Shown piece after piece: positions 1-5,304 of a DNA stretch of 5,304 nucleotides (positions are counted from its first letter, which is position 1; every line of letters begins with the position of its first letter). Made by a program: the position numbers and the translations under genes. This DNA comes from JADHLJ01 sp038118725. GTDB lineage: Bacteria; Pseudomonadota; Alphaproteobacteria; Thalassobaculales; Thalassobaculaceae. The stretch spans positions 1 to 5,304 of the forward strand of contig JAYOIK010000147.1 of assembly GCA_038118725.1 (NCBI GenBank), read 5' to 3'. Below the pieces are notes generated by a model. It made no database searches. It worked only from the letters and a program-made list of their open reading frames with translations, and was not told the DNA's origin.

Positions 1-18
1 CTAAAACCGGCCCTTCTT

Positions 19-57
19 AGCGGAATTGGTGTTTCAGGCAAACCTTCCGCTGATTTT
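19..57 (+). terminator. Possible intrinsic terminator of an upstream gene
   Basis: AGCGGAA (19-25) pairs perfectly with TTCCGCT (45-51). The stem can continue inward with GGT (28-30) against ACC (42-44) after a two-base bulge. A short T-run (54-57) follows two bases after the stem. This fits a rho-independent terminator for a gene to the left of the window, but the T-run is short and the upstream gene is not visible. It could instead be a simple inverted repeat in the leader of the following gene. Confidence 0.4.
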
Positions 58-79
58 GCACACCCAACTCCAACCGCGA

Positions 80-108
80 TTGACATTTGCCGGCCCCAAG
101 CCTAAACG
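80..108 (+). promoter_or_regulatory. Candidate sigma-70 promoter for the sugar operon
   Basis: TTGACA at 80-85 is a perfect consensus -35 hexamer. At a spacing of 17 bases lies TAAACG (103-108), a poor -10 match (CTAAAC if the spacing is 16). Weak -10 boxes are common in alphaproteobacterial promoters, so this is a plausible start of transcription about 40 bases before the first gene. The evidence is the -35 match and its position only. Confidence 0.4.
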
Positions 109-153
109 CCCGGCGATGTCCAGTGTCCGCTCAGTGAAGACTGATTAGAAGCC

Positions 154-1437
154 ATGCCGGAAACCGCCATCGCCGTAATTGGGGTCGGGTATGTCGGCCT
201 GCCCCTCGCGCTCGCCCTTGGGCGGCACCATCGCGAGGTGATTGCCTATGACGTCGATGCTTCCAGAACCGAGGGGCTGAGGGCGGGTTTTGACCGGAAC
301 GAGACCGGTGGGGCGCCGTTGAACGCGCCGGAAAACCTGGTCTTTACCTCCGACAAGGCGGATCTGGCGCGGGCCAGCGCCTTTATCATTACGGTGCCGA
401 CGCCGATCGACTCGGATCGCCGCCCGGATCTGAGCCCGGTGCGGGGCGCCTGCCGTGACATCGGCGAGGTGATTTCCAAGGGCGGTCTGGTGGTGCTTGA
501 ATCCACCGTCTATCCCGGCGTCACCGAAGAGGTCTGCGGCCCCCTGATCGCCGAGGTGTCGGGATTGCGCCAGGGCGTTGATTTCAGCCTCGGCTATTCG
601 CCGGAACGCATCAACCCGGGCGATACGCTGAACACGATCGAATCGGTGGTCAAGATCGTCGCCGGTCAGGACGAGGCGACCCTGGAGCGGGTGGCGGCGA
701 TCTATGGTCCGGCGATCGAGGCCGGATTATTCCGCGCCGGATCCATTCAGGTCGCCGAGGCCGCCAAGGTCGTCGAGAATGTCCAGCGCGACATGAATAT
801 CGCCCTGATGAACGAGTTGGCGATGATCTTTGACCGGATGGGTATCCGTACCTCCGACGTCATCGACGCAGCGGCGACGAAATGGAACTTTCAGCGCTTT
901 ACCCCGGGCCTCGTGGGCGGGCATTGCATCGGGGTCGACCCGTATTACCTGATCTCGCGCGCCGAGGGGCTTGGATACTATCCGGAGCTCATCCGGGCCG
1001 CCCGACGGTTGAACTCGGGGTTGGCCGACCATGTGGCGCAGCGCACCATGGACCTGGTGATGCAGTCCGGCCGGTCCATTGGCGATGCCCGGATCGGCGT
1101 GCTCGGACTGACCTTCAAGGAAAACGTTTCGGATTTCCGTAACAGCCAATCGCCGGCGATTGTTCTGGAACTGGGCCGTTTCGGCGCCGAGGTTCTCGCC
1201 CATGATCCCTATGCCGAACCCGAGGCGCTCATGGCGGAAACCGGTGTCGAACTCAGTGACTGGAGCGCGTTGGGCGATCTGGACGCCCTGGTGGTGACGG
1301 TCCCGCATCGGGACTATACCGAGATGCCGCTGGACAATCTCGTCGGCTTGATGAGGGATGGCGGGGTTTTGGTGGATGTGAAGTCGGCATTTGATCCTGG
1401 CGCCCTGCCGGGTTCGATCCGATATTGGAGCCTGTGA
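154..1437 (+). CDS. UDP-N-acetylhexosamine 6-dehydrogenase (TviB/WbpO-type nucleotide sugar dehydrogenase)
   Basis: This 427-residue cytoplasmic enzyme most likely performs the two-step NAD-dependent oxidation of C6 of UDP-GlcNAc (or UDP-GalNAc) to the uronic acid, the entry step to acidic amino sugars of O-antigen or capsule. An N-terminal Rossmann fold carries VIGVGYVGLP (residues 8-17). Family motifs follow in order: ITVPTPID (79-86), ESTVYPG with the conserved Thr118, GYSPERINPGD (147-157), AEAAKVVEN with Lys205 and Asn209, and GGHCIGVDPYY (255-265) with the catalytic Cys258 and Asp262. The C-terminal UDP-binding domain begins near 312 and includes FKENVSDFRN (321-330). Length and motifs match TviB/WbpO better than glucose-type UGDH, but the exact hexosamine cannot be read from sequence. 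ATG 154 is preceded by an in-frame TGA at 142-144 and by a weak AGAAG, and the Rossmann strand begins a few residues later, so the start is secure. All expected catalytic residues are present. Confidence 0.93.
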   Translation: MPETAIAVIGVGYVGLPLALALGRHHREVIAYDVDASRTEGLRAGFDRNETGGAPLNAPENLVFTSDKADLARASAFIITVPTPIDSDRRPDLSPVRGACRDIGEVISKGGLVVLESTVYPGVTEEVCGPLIAEVSGLRQGVDFSLGYSPERINPGDTLNTIESVVKIVAGQDEATLERVAAIYGPAIEAGLFRAGSIQVAEAAKVVENVQRDMNIALMNELAMIFDRMGIRTSDVIDAAATKWNFQRFTPGLVGGHCIGVDPYYLISRAEGLGYYPELIRAARRLNSGLADHVAQRTMDLVMQSGRSIGDARIGVLGLTFKENVSDFRNSQSPAIVLELGRFGAEVLAHDPYAEPEALMAETGVELSDWSALGDLDALVVTVPHRDYTEMPLDNLVGLMRDGGVLVDVKSAFDPGALPGSIRYWSL

Positions 1438-1501
1438 GACGGTTCGGGCGCGCCATCGCCCGGCCGGCATGGACTTTGGGCAAACCCGCTGGGGCAAAAC
1501 T

Positions 1502-1507
1502 GGGGAG
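1502..1507 (+). promoter_or_regulatory. Ribosome binding site that fixes the GTG start at 1514
   Basis: GGGGAG lies six bases before the GTG at 1514. The upstream in-frame alternatives, TTG 1391 (inside the preceding gene) and ATG 1469, have no comparable site. Translation from 1514 also puts the Rossmann strand at the N-terminus, as expected for the family. Confidence 0.75.
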
Positions 1508-1513
1508 AAAACC

Positions 1514-2578
1514 GTGTCATCAAATCGCGCGCGTGTAGGAATTTTGGGGTGCGGCCGGGTCTCGGCGCGTTATCTGGAGGTCTTTCGCGACGAGTTGACC
1601 GATGTCGCGAGCGTCGTCGTGGTCGCCGACAAGGTCGCGGGAAAGCGCGAGCAATTGGCCGGAGCGCTGGAGACCGAGGCGGTGGACGGCATTGACGGGC
1701 TGATCAAGTCAAAGCCCGACATCGTCTGCATCCTGACCGAGTCCGGTAATCACGCCGAGCACGCGCTGGCGCTGCTCAAGGCCGGTATCAATATCATCGT
1801 CGAGAAGCCGATCGCGCTCAGGATAGCCGACGCCGAAAAGCTCGGAGAGGAAGCCGAGAAGCGGGGATTGATCTGCGCCGAGATCAAGCAGAATCGCTTC
1901 AACCCTGCCTTGCAATTCCTCCGCGGCGCGGTGGACGGTGACCGGTTTGGGCGCATGGTAACGGCCGGCGTCCGGGTGCATTGGTGCCGCGAGCAGGCTT
2001 ATTACAACGACGAATGGCATGGCCGTTGGGCCATGGATGGCGGCGTGCTCTCGCAACAGGCGATCCACCACCTCGACGCCCTGCGCTGGCTCGGCGGTCC
2101 GGTCGAGGCGGTCTGCGCCAGTGGTCAGGCGGTACTTAACAAGCTGGAGGCCGAGGATACGGCGGTCGCGGTCGTGCGCTTCCAAAGCGGCGCGCTCGGC
2201 ACCATCGAGGCGACCACCTCGGCCCGCCCGAGGGATTTCGAGGCCTCCTTGCATCTGGTCGGTGAAAAGGCCTTGGCCAAGGTCGGCGGCGTGGCGATGA
2301 ACAATATCGAGACCTGGGCGCCGGTGACGCCGCAGGCGGGCGACGACACCGTGAAGGAGCGTCATTCCCAGGATGTGCCGACCGGCTACGGGCTGAGCCA
2401 CGGTCCCTATATCCGCGATGTGCTGCGTTGTTTGGACGAGGGGCGCCGGGACGTGGCGGTGGGCGTCGAGGAGGGCCTGAAAACCCTCGGCTTTCTGCAT
2501 GCCATTTACGCGAGCATGGAAACCGGAGGGTGGGTGCAACTCGCGGATCGACCGGAGTCCAGCCGGTTGGGCGTTTGA
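1514..2578 (+). CDS. Gfo/Idh/MocA oxidoreductase, probable UDP-GlcNAcA 3-dehydrogenase (WlbA/WbpB-like)
   Basis: The gene encodes 354 residues from a GTG start. An N-terminal NAD-binding fold shows VGILGCGRVS (residues 8-17). The family EKP motif is at 97-99, with Lys98 expected near the nicotinamide. KQNRFNPA (125-132) and the stretch from W157 through YY (163-164) to W168, W172, DGG (175-177) and HHLD (185-188) match WlbA/WbpB proteins, which oxidise C3 of UDP-N-acetylglucosaminuronic acid before transamination. The C-terminal HGPYIRDVL (296-304) fits the same group. It begins 76 bases after the dehydrogenase that would make its substrate, which strongly supports the pathway assignment. Other Gfo/Idh/MocA sugar dehydrogenases remain possible, since substrate cannot be read with certainty. 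The gene looks intact, of normal length, and probably shares a transcript with its neighbours. Confidence 0.85.
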   Translation: MSSNRARVGILGCGRVSARYLEVFRDELTDVASVVVVADKVAGKREQLAGALETEAVDGIDGLIKSKPDIVCILTESGNHAEHALALLKAGINIIVEKPIALRIADAEKLGEEAEKRGLICAEIKQNRFNPALQFLRGAVDGDRFGRMVTAGVRVHWCREQAYYNDEWHGRWAMDGGVLSQQAIHHLDALRWLGGPVEAVCASGQAVLNKLEAEDTAVAVVRFQSGALGTIEATTSARPRDFEASLHLVGEKALAKVGGVAMNNIETWAPVTPQAGDDTVKERHSQDVPTGYGLSHGPYIRDVLRCLDEGRRDVAVGVEEGLKTLGFLHAIYASMETGGWVQLADRPESSRLGV

Positions 2579-2607
2579 TCCGGGGCGATGCGACGCCAAG
2601 CGAACAG

Positions 2608-4518
2608 ATGAGCCTGGCCGTTTCCGGATCTCCGCGCGGGCCCGGTCTTCCGGGACCGCCGGACGGGGCAACCCATAAGGGTGTTTTGGCGGCGCCGGAT
2701 CTATTTGGTGGATACGCGCGCATCGCCGGGGGGTTCCGTGCTCGGGGACAAGCCGATCACGCGGCTCGCGCGTTGCATCGCGCCGTGATGATCGCGCCCG
2801 GCGAGGCGAGGCTGTTGGTCAACCAGGCTAATCTCCGGCTATCCACCGGCGTGGCGGGGAACCCCGATCGTCCGTTGAGGCGTGCTTTGTGTCTTGAGCC
2901 GGCTCTGTTGGCCGCGATCGAGCGGTTGCTTCTGATTCTCAAGGCTTCTGGAGATATCGCCGGCGCGGATCGGGTCGCGGGATGGCTGATCGGTGTTGGA
3001 TCGAACGATGAGGCGGCCGGTTTGATTGAGCGCGCCGTGCTTGCCGACGAATTGGGAGAGGCGGATCGCGCGACGCGGCTATTGAACCAAGGGTTTCGCG
3101 CGACCGTCCGGGCGGGTCGCGATTGTGTTGATCTGCTCGGCGCCGCGCGGCGTATTGGCGGCGAGGGAGCCCAACTGTCGATGATCCGCCGGATTTTATG
3201 CGCGATGCCGGACAATCGCCAGGCGGCCCGTGAGTTGGCGCGCACTCCGGATCTTCGGGATTTGGCGGAGTTCGACTGGATCAAGAGTATCCTGACGCGG
3301 CTTTGTCTGGCCTTGCCTCTTGATCCGGTGGTTCAAAACAGCGCCGGCGTGGCCCACGAGGCCTTCGGCCGGGACGAGGCGGCGCTCGAGTGTCATGAAA
3401 GGGCGGCGATTCTCAATCCCGGTTTTTCGGCCGCTATCTTCAATGTCGGCGTGCGAGCGCGATACGCGGGAGATTTCGAAAGGGCGCGGCGGTGGTTCCG
3501 GCGAGCGCTGACGATTTCGCCGCGCGATCGGATCTTTCAATACAATCTCGGTCACGTGCTACTCGCCACGGGGGGGGGCGAGGCCGGCTTGCCGCTGTAC
3601 GAGGAACGGTGGTGGGCGGGGCGGGGACACTCGCACAGGCGCGCCGCGCCGGATCCCAGTTTCGCGCAGCCGCCGTGGGAGGATGCCGCGCCGGGTCCAG
3701 ATCGCGAACCGCTGCTGATCTGGGGCGAGCAAGGTATCGGCGACGAGATCTGGTTCGCCGGATACGCGCCGCGTCTGTTCGCCGACTATCCGACGATCCT
3801 GGAATGCGACCCACGTCTGGTGACCTTGTTCGAGAGATCCGGTCTGGCGTCGTCCGTGGTGCCTCGGACCGATCCGCCACATGCCGCGACGGGTGGGGCG
3901 GGGCGACAAATCGCGGCCGGGAGTCTCCCGCTACTGGCCAACACCCGTTCCCAGGGCTCGGCCACGCCGGCGCCGAGGGGATATCTCGTCGCGGACGACG
4001 CACGCGCGGCGGTGTATCGCGCGCGTCTCGCGGCGATGGGGGCGGGTCGGACGATTGGGGTCTCCTGGCGTAGTCGCAAGCCGGTCTCAAGCCAATCCTT
4101 CGAGGCGGCGCTGAGGTACTGGCGCCCGATCTTCGAGATCGAAAACGCCGTTTTCGTGAACCTGCAATATGATGCGACACGATCCGAGATGGAATGGATG
4201 CGTGAGCAGTTCGGCGTCCGGCTCGCGTGTTTCGAAGACTTGGACCCTTTCAACGATATTGATGGACTCGCCGCGTTGATGTCGGTTCTGGATCATGTGA
4301 TTTCCATAGCGAACGTGAATGTCGCCTTGTGCCACGGGTTGGGTCGCTCGTGCCATGTCGCCTTGCGGCGCTATCAGGAGGATTGGCGATTTCTCCGAGA
4401 TCGATCAGCGTCGTGCTGGCTTCCAGATAGTCACTTGTATTGGCCCGAGAATTTAGAGGAGCGGTTAGCTCCTTGGGAGAACGTTTTCTCGCGAATCGCC
4501 GATGGAATCGGCTCCTGA
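2608..4518 (+). CDS. TPR protein with C-terminal GT-B (heptosyltransferase-like) domain
   Basis: From ATG 2608 the product has 636 residues. The N-terminal two-thirds is helical and TPR-like: a repeat at about 35-65 (YARIAGGFRARGQADHAARAL), a diverged middle, and clearer repeats at about 238-271 and 272-305 with typical G/A, F and P positions. From about 365 follows a glycosyltransferase-like region. Its motifs are IWGEQGIGDEIWF (371-383), GVSWRSRK (484-491), NLQYD (518-522), DLDPFNDIDGLAAL (544-557) and VISIAN (564-569), then W593 and the LPD near 605. This TPR-plus-GT9-like architecture is known from alphaproteobacterial polysaccharide and flagellar-glycosylation loci; donor and acceptor are unknown. 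The start is uncertain: ATG 2608 has only a weak purine-rich site, TTG 2575 overlaps the preceding stop codon, and TTG 2686 is also in frame. The gap to the preceding gene is 29 bases, suggesting co-transcription. No signal peptide or membrane segment is seen. A nine-G run interrupts the codons for residues 321-324. Confidence 0.8.
   Translation: MSLAVSGSPRGPGLPGPPDGATHKGVLAAPDLFGGYARIAGGFRARGQADHAARALHRAVMIAPGEARLLVNQANLRLSTGVAGNPDRPLRRALCLEPALLAAIERLLLILKASGDIAGADRVAGWLIGVGSNDEAAGLIERAVLADELGEADRATRLLNQGFRATVRAGRDCVDLLGAARRIGGEGAQLSMIRRILCAMPDNRQAARELARTPDLRDLAEFDWIKSILTRLCLALPLDPVVQNSAGVAHEAFGRDEAALECHERAAILNPGFSAAIFNVGVRARYAGDFERARRWFRRALTISPRDRIFQYNLGHVLLATGGGEAGLPLYEERWWAGRGHSHRRAAPDPSFAQPPWEDAAPGPDREPLLIWGEQGIGDEIWFAGYAPRLFADYPTILECDPRLVTLFERSGLASSVVPRTDPPHAATGGAGRQIAAGSLPLLANTRSQGSATPAPRGYLVADDARAAVYRARLAAMGAGRTIGVSWRSRKPVSSQSFEAALRYWRPIFEIENAVFVNLQYDATRSEMEWMREQFGVRLACFEDLDPFNDIDGLAALMSVLDHVISIANVNVALCHGLGRSCHVALRRYQEDWRFLRDRSASCWLPDSHLYWPENLEERLAPWENVFSRIADGIGS
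3570..3578 (+). repeat. Poly-G tract (9 G) inside the TPR-glycosyltransferase gene
   Basis: Nine consecutive G residues span the end of the Thr321 codon and the codons for Gly322-324, at the junction between the last TPR and the glycosyltransferase domain. Homopolymers of this length are prone to slippage. One added G would move translation into a frame that closes at 4071-4073, giving a protein with TPRs but no transferase domain. Whether variation occurs is not shown by this single sequence. Confidence 0.9.
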
Positions 4519-4593
4519 ACGGGCTTGCCGTCGCTGTTTGGTCATCGATTTGTTGGCCAAATAGGTGATTTTGGGTCGGTGTGGGAATCCACT

Positions 4594-4625
4594 CATGGCC
4601 TGGATTGTCCCAGGCGCCATGTTTT
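4594..4625 (+). terminator. Rho-independent terminator of the three-gene operon
   Basis: CATGGCCTGG (4594-4603) pairs with CCAGG (4610-4614) and CCATG (4617-4621), giving ten base pairs with a two-base bulge (4615-4616) and a six-base loop (4604-4609). TTTT follows immediately (4622-4625). It sits 75 bases after the stop codon of the TPR-glycosyltransferase gene, a suitable place to end the operon. The T-run is short, so termination may be partial. Confidence 0.6.
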
Positions 4626-4768
4626 CCATCCCTGTCGCGGCCATTGGATGGGATACGCAGCGGCCTTCGTAGAGCTCGCCCAGCCGCGCACCGAGGCTTG
4701 GCCAGGGCTGGAGCCGCTCGGGTTATCGTGGAAATGTCGGCCGCGTCCTTGTCCGTCAAAGATGATTT

Positions 4769-4797
4769 TTGAAAAGTAAATAAAAACAAAATATTAG
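4769..4797 (+). promoter_or_regulatory. Candidate promoter in the AT-rich segment before the RTX-type gene
   Basis: TTGAAA (4769-4774) and TATTAG (4792-4797) are separated by 17 bases, matching sigma-70 consensus at five and four of six positions. The pair sits where base composition drops sharply in GC. If used, it gives a leader of roughly 400 bases before ATG 5211. AT-rich DNA produces such matches by chance, so this remains a candidate. Confidence 0.4.
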
Positions 4798-4806
4798 TAT
4801 TAATAT
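4791..4806. repeat. Inverted repeat ATATTA-N4-TAATAT overlapping the candidate -10 box
   Basis: Six-base arms at 4791-4796 and 4801-4806 are perfect reverse complements around GTAT. The left arm overlaps the candidate -10 hexamer, as an operator might. Its all-A/T content makes chance occurrence fairly likely. Confidence 0.4.
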
Positions 4807-4855
4807 CTCATGTTATTGATTGATCATCGGGTTAAGTCAATTGAATCAGATTGAT

Positions 4856-4874
4856 AATTCCTGGAACCGGAATT
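4856..4874. repeat. Inverted repeat AATTCC-N7-GGAATT
   Basis: Perfect six-base arms at 4856-4861 and 4869-4874 are separated by seven bases. The spacing places the arm centres about 13 bases apart, near one helical turn. A nested TTCC-T-GGAA (4858-4866) shares the left arm. It lies about 60 bases downstream of the candidate -10 box, where a repressor or regulator site would be plausible. Confidence 0.4.
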
Positions 4875-5112
4875 GGGATAAACCGCGTTGGAAATCATCG
4901 CCCGACGGATCCCTGGTCAACAGGCGCGGGGAGAAGAAAAGGCGATTGAGCGCGCCCAGCCTCGCGTTCGCGGATCGAACATCGAATACCTTACTTGGCG
5001 TCGGGGTGGATTTAAGGTGTTGCGCCGGAACGAGGCGCGGTGTAATGGTGTGCTTGATGGTCACGTAGACTTCGCCCACCGACGGGACAAGAGCCTCAGG
5101 TGATTGGCGGGC

Positions 5113-5140
5113 CGAGGGTTTTTGATTCAAAGGACCCTCG
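5113..5140 (+). promoter_or_regulatory. Strong hairpin in the leader of the RTX-type gene
   Basis: CGAGGGT (5113-5119) pairs perfectly with ACCCTCG (5134-5140). An inner stem TTTG (5121-5124) against CAAA (5128-5131) closes a three-base loop, with a small internal loop between the stems. It ends 70 bases before the start codon. No T-run follows, so a transcription terminator is unlikely; an mRNA stability or translation-control element fits better. CCC (5135-5137) could alternatively pair with GGG (5142-5144). Confidence 0.5.
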
Positions 5141-5147
5141 CGGGTAA

Positions 5148-5159
5148 GAGATTAATCTC
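5148..5159. promoter_or_regulatory. Perfect 12-bp palindrome GAGATTAATCTC
   Basis: This sequence equals its own reverse complement over 12 bases and lies eight bases after the preceding hairpin and 51 bases before ATG 5211. A dyad of this size with an A/T centre is typical of binding sites for dimeric helix-turn-helix regulators. No specific regulator can be named. Confidence 0.45.
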
Positions 5160-5210
5160 GGGCAGTCTGCCATCAACAGGGTCGGCTCGACGCGCTAATG
5201 GGGACTTTCA

Positions 5211-5304
5211 ATGGCATCAATCACCGGAACGACTTCTTCGGACAATCTTACTGGCACGGGTAACTCCGACAGCATCACCGGCCTGACCGGTGCGGATACG
5301 ATCA
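5211..5304 (+). CDS. RTX / hemolysin-type calcium-binding repeat protein, N-terminal fragment
   Basis: Only the first 31 codons are in the window; the gene continues past the right edge. After MASIT the peptide forms nonapeptide units: GTTSSDNLT (6-14), GTGNSDSIT (15-23), then GLTGADTI (24-31). Each has Gly at position 1, Asp at position 6 and Leu/Ile at position 8, the register of the RTX consensus GGxGxDxUx, although the second Gly is replaced. Such proteins are usually exported by type I secretion through a C-terminal signal, which agrees with the lack of an N-terminal signal peptide. ATG 5211 follows an in-frame TAA at 5196-5198 and has GGGGA (5200-5204) six bases upstream, so the start is well supported. 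Total length, any enzymatic domain and the secretion partner are unknown. It is separated from the sugar operon by 692 bases and a terminator, so it is probably its own transcription unit. Confidence 0.75.
   Translation, partial: MASITGTTSSDNLTGTGNSDSITGLTGADTI

Larger units (their letters stand above)
4626..5210. other. Long intergenic region upstream of the RTX-type gene
   Basis: No gene is supported here. The first part (to about 4760) is GC-rich and shows nothing I recognise. About 4761-4860 is abruptly AT-rich and carries the promoter candidate and inverted repeats listed separately. From about 4861 the composition returns to GC-rich, with short hairpins such as GTTCG-N5-CGAAC (4966-4980). 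Open frames here use TTG starts without good ribosome binding sites and resemble nothing known to me. The region most likely serves as promoter and leader for the gene at 5211, though a decayed gene cannot be excluded. Confidence 0.6.

Noticed and set aside
1..105. Possible C-terminal tail of an upstream plus-strand gene (open frame 1 until TAA at 103-105)
   Set aside because: Only about 38% of third positions are G or C, far below the real genes here, and the reading frame runs straight through the hairpin and the -35 box. The peptide is not recognisable.
727..1497. 256-codon minus-strand frame opposite the dehydrogenase gene
   Set aside because: It is the antisense shadow of a well-conserved enzyme, with no recognisable motif and no independent ribosome binding site.
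1709..2671. 320-codon minus-strand frame opposite the WlbA-like gene
   Set aside because: The plus strand encodes a complete family match here; the antisense product has His/Arg/Pro-rich low-information composition.
3492..4073. 193-codon plus-strand frame overlapping the TPR-glycosyltransferase gene
   Set aside because: It is rich in Arg/Gly/Ser from an off-frame reading of GC-rich DNA, while the main frame carries clear family motifs throughout the same stretch.
4537..4572. TTTGG-N15-CCAAA followed by TTTT as the operon terminator
   Set aside because: The stem is only five pairs with a long loop and the T-run is separated from it; the hairpin at 4594-4625 is much stronger.
4525..4779. 84-codon plus-strand frame after the operon
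   Set aside because: It runs through the terminator hairpin, starts with TTG without a ribosome binding site, and shows a Cys/Pro/Arg-rich random-looking sequence.
4966..4980. GTTCG-N5-CGAAC as part of a tRNA T-arm
   Set aside because: No acceptor, D-arm or anticodon arm can be folded around it, so it is only a short hairpin.
1..5304. CRISPR array, insertion sequence, tRNA or rRNA genes
   Set aside because: I found no regularly spaced direct repeats, no transposase with terminal inverted repeats and no recognisable structural RNA gene on either strand.

Overview
The window looks like a piece of a GC-rich alphaproteobacterial chromosome. Rhodospirillales or a relative is my best guess, based on strong G/C third-position use in the two sugar genes, a TPR-glycosyltransferase protein of a kind common there, and an RTX-type gene. 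This placement is inference; there is no rRNA or other phylogenetic marker.

Layout: 1-153 is a leader with a possible terminator hairpin of an upstream gene (19-57) and a consensus -35 box (80-85). Three co-directional genes follow and probably form one operon. The first (154-1437) is a TviB/WbpO-type UDP-N-acetylhexosamine 6-dehydrogenase. The second (GTG 1514-2578) is a WlbA/WbpB-type Gfo/Idh/MocA oxidoreductase, probably a UDP-GlcNAcA 3-dehydrogenase. The third (2608-4518) is a TPR protein with a C-terminal GT-B/heptosyltransferase-like domain. A good intrinsic-terminator hairpin with a T-run (4594-4625) closes the operon.

The region 4626-5210 holds no gene I can support. It contains a sharply AT-rich segment (about 4761-4860) with a promoter candidate and inverted repeats. 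Further on are a strong hairpin (5113-5140) and a perfect 12-bp palindrome (5148-5159) just ahead of the last gene. That gene starts at ATG 5211 and runs off the window. Its first 31 residues are already three nonapeptide units of the RTX (hemolysin-type calcium-binding) kind, so it is probably a large type I-secreted surface protein.

How the genes fit together: the first two enzymes match the first two steps from UDP-GlcNAc towards UDP-2,3-diacetamido-2,3-dideoxy-uronic acid sugars used in O-antigen, capsule or other surface glycans. The aminotransferase and N-acetyltransferase that would complete the pathway are not in the window. The third gene could transfer a sugar onto a glycan or protein. 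The RTX gene is a separate transcription unit, but it keeps the cell-surface theme. I see no clear evidence of a wholly new system. The most noteworthy items are a nine-G tract inside the TPR-glycosyltransferase gene and the structured, AT-rich leader of the RTX gene.
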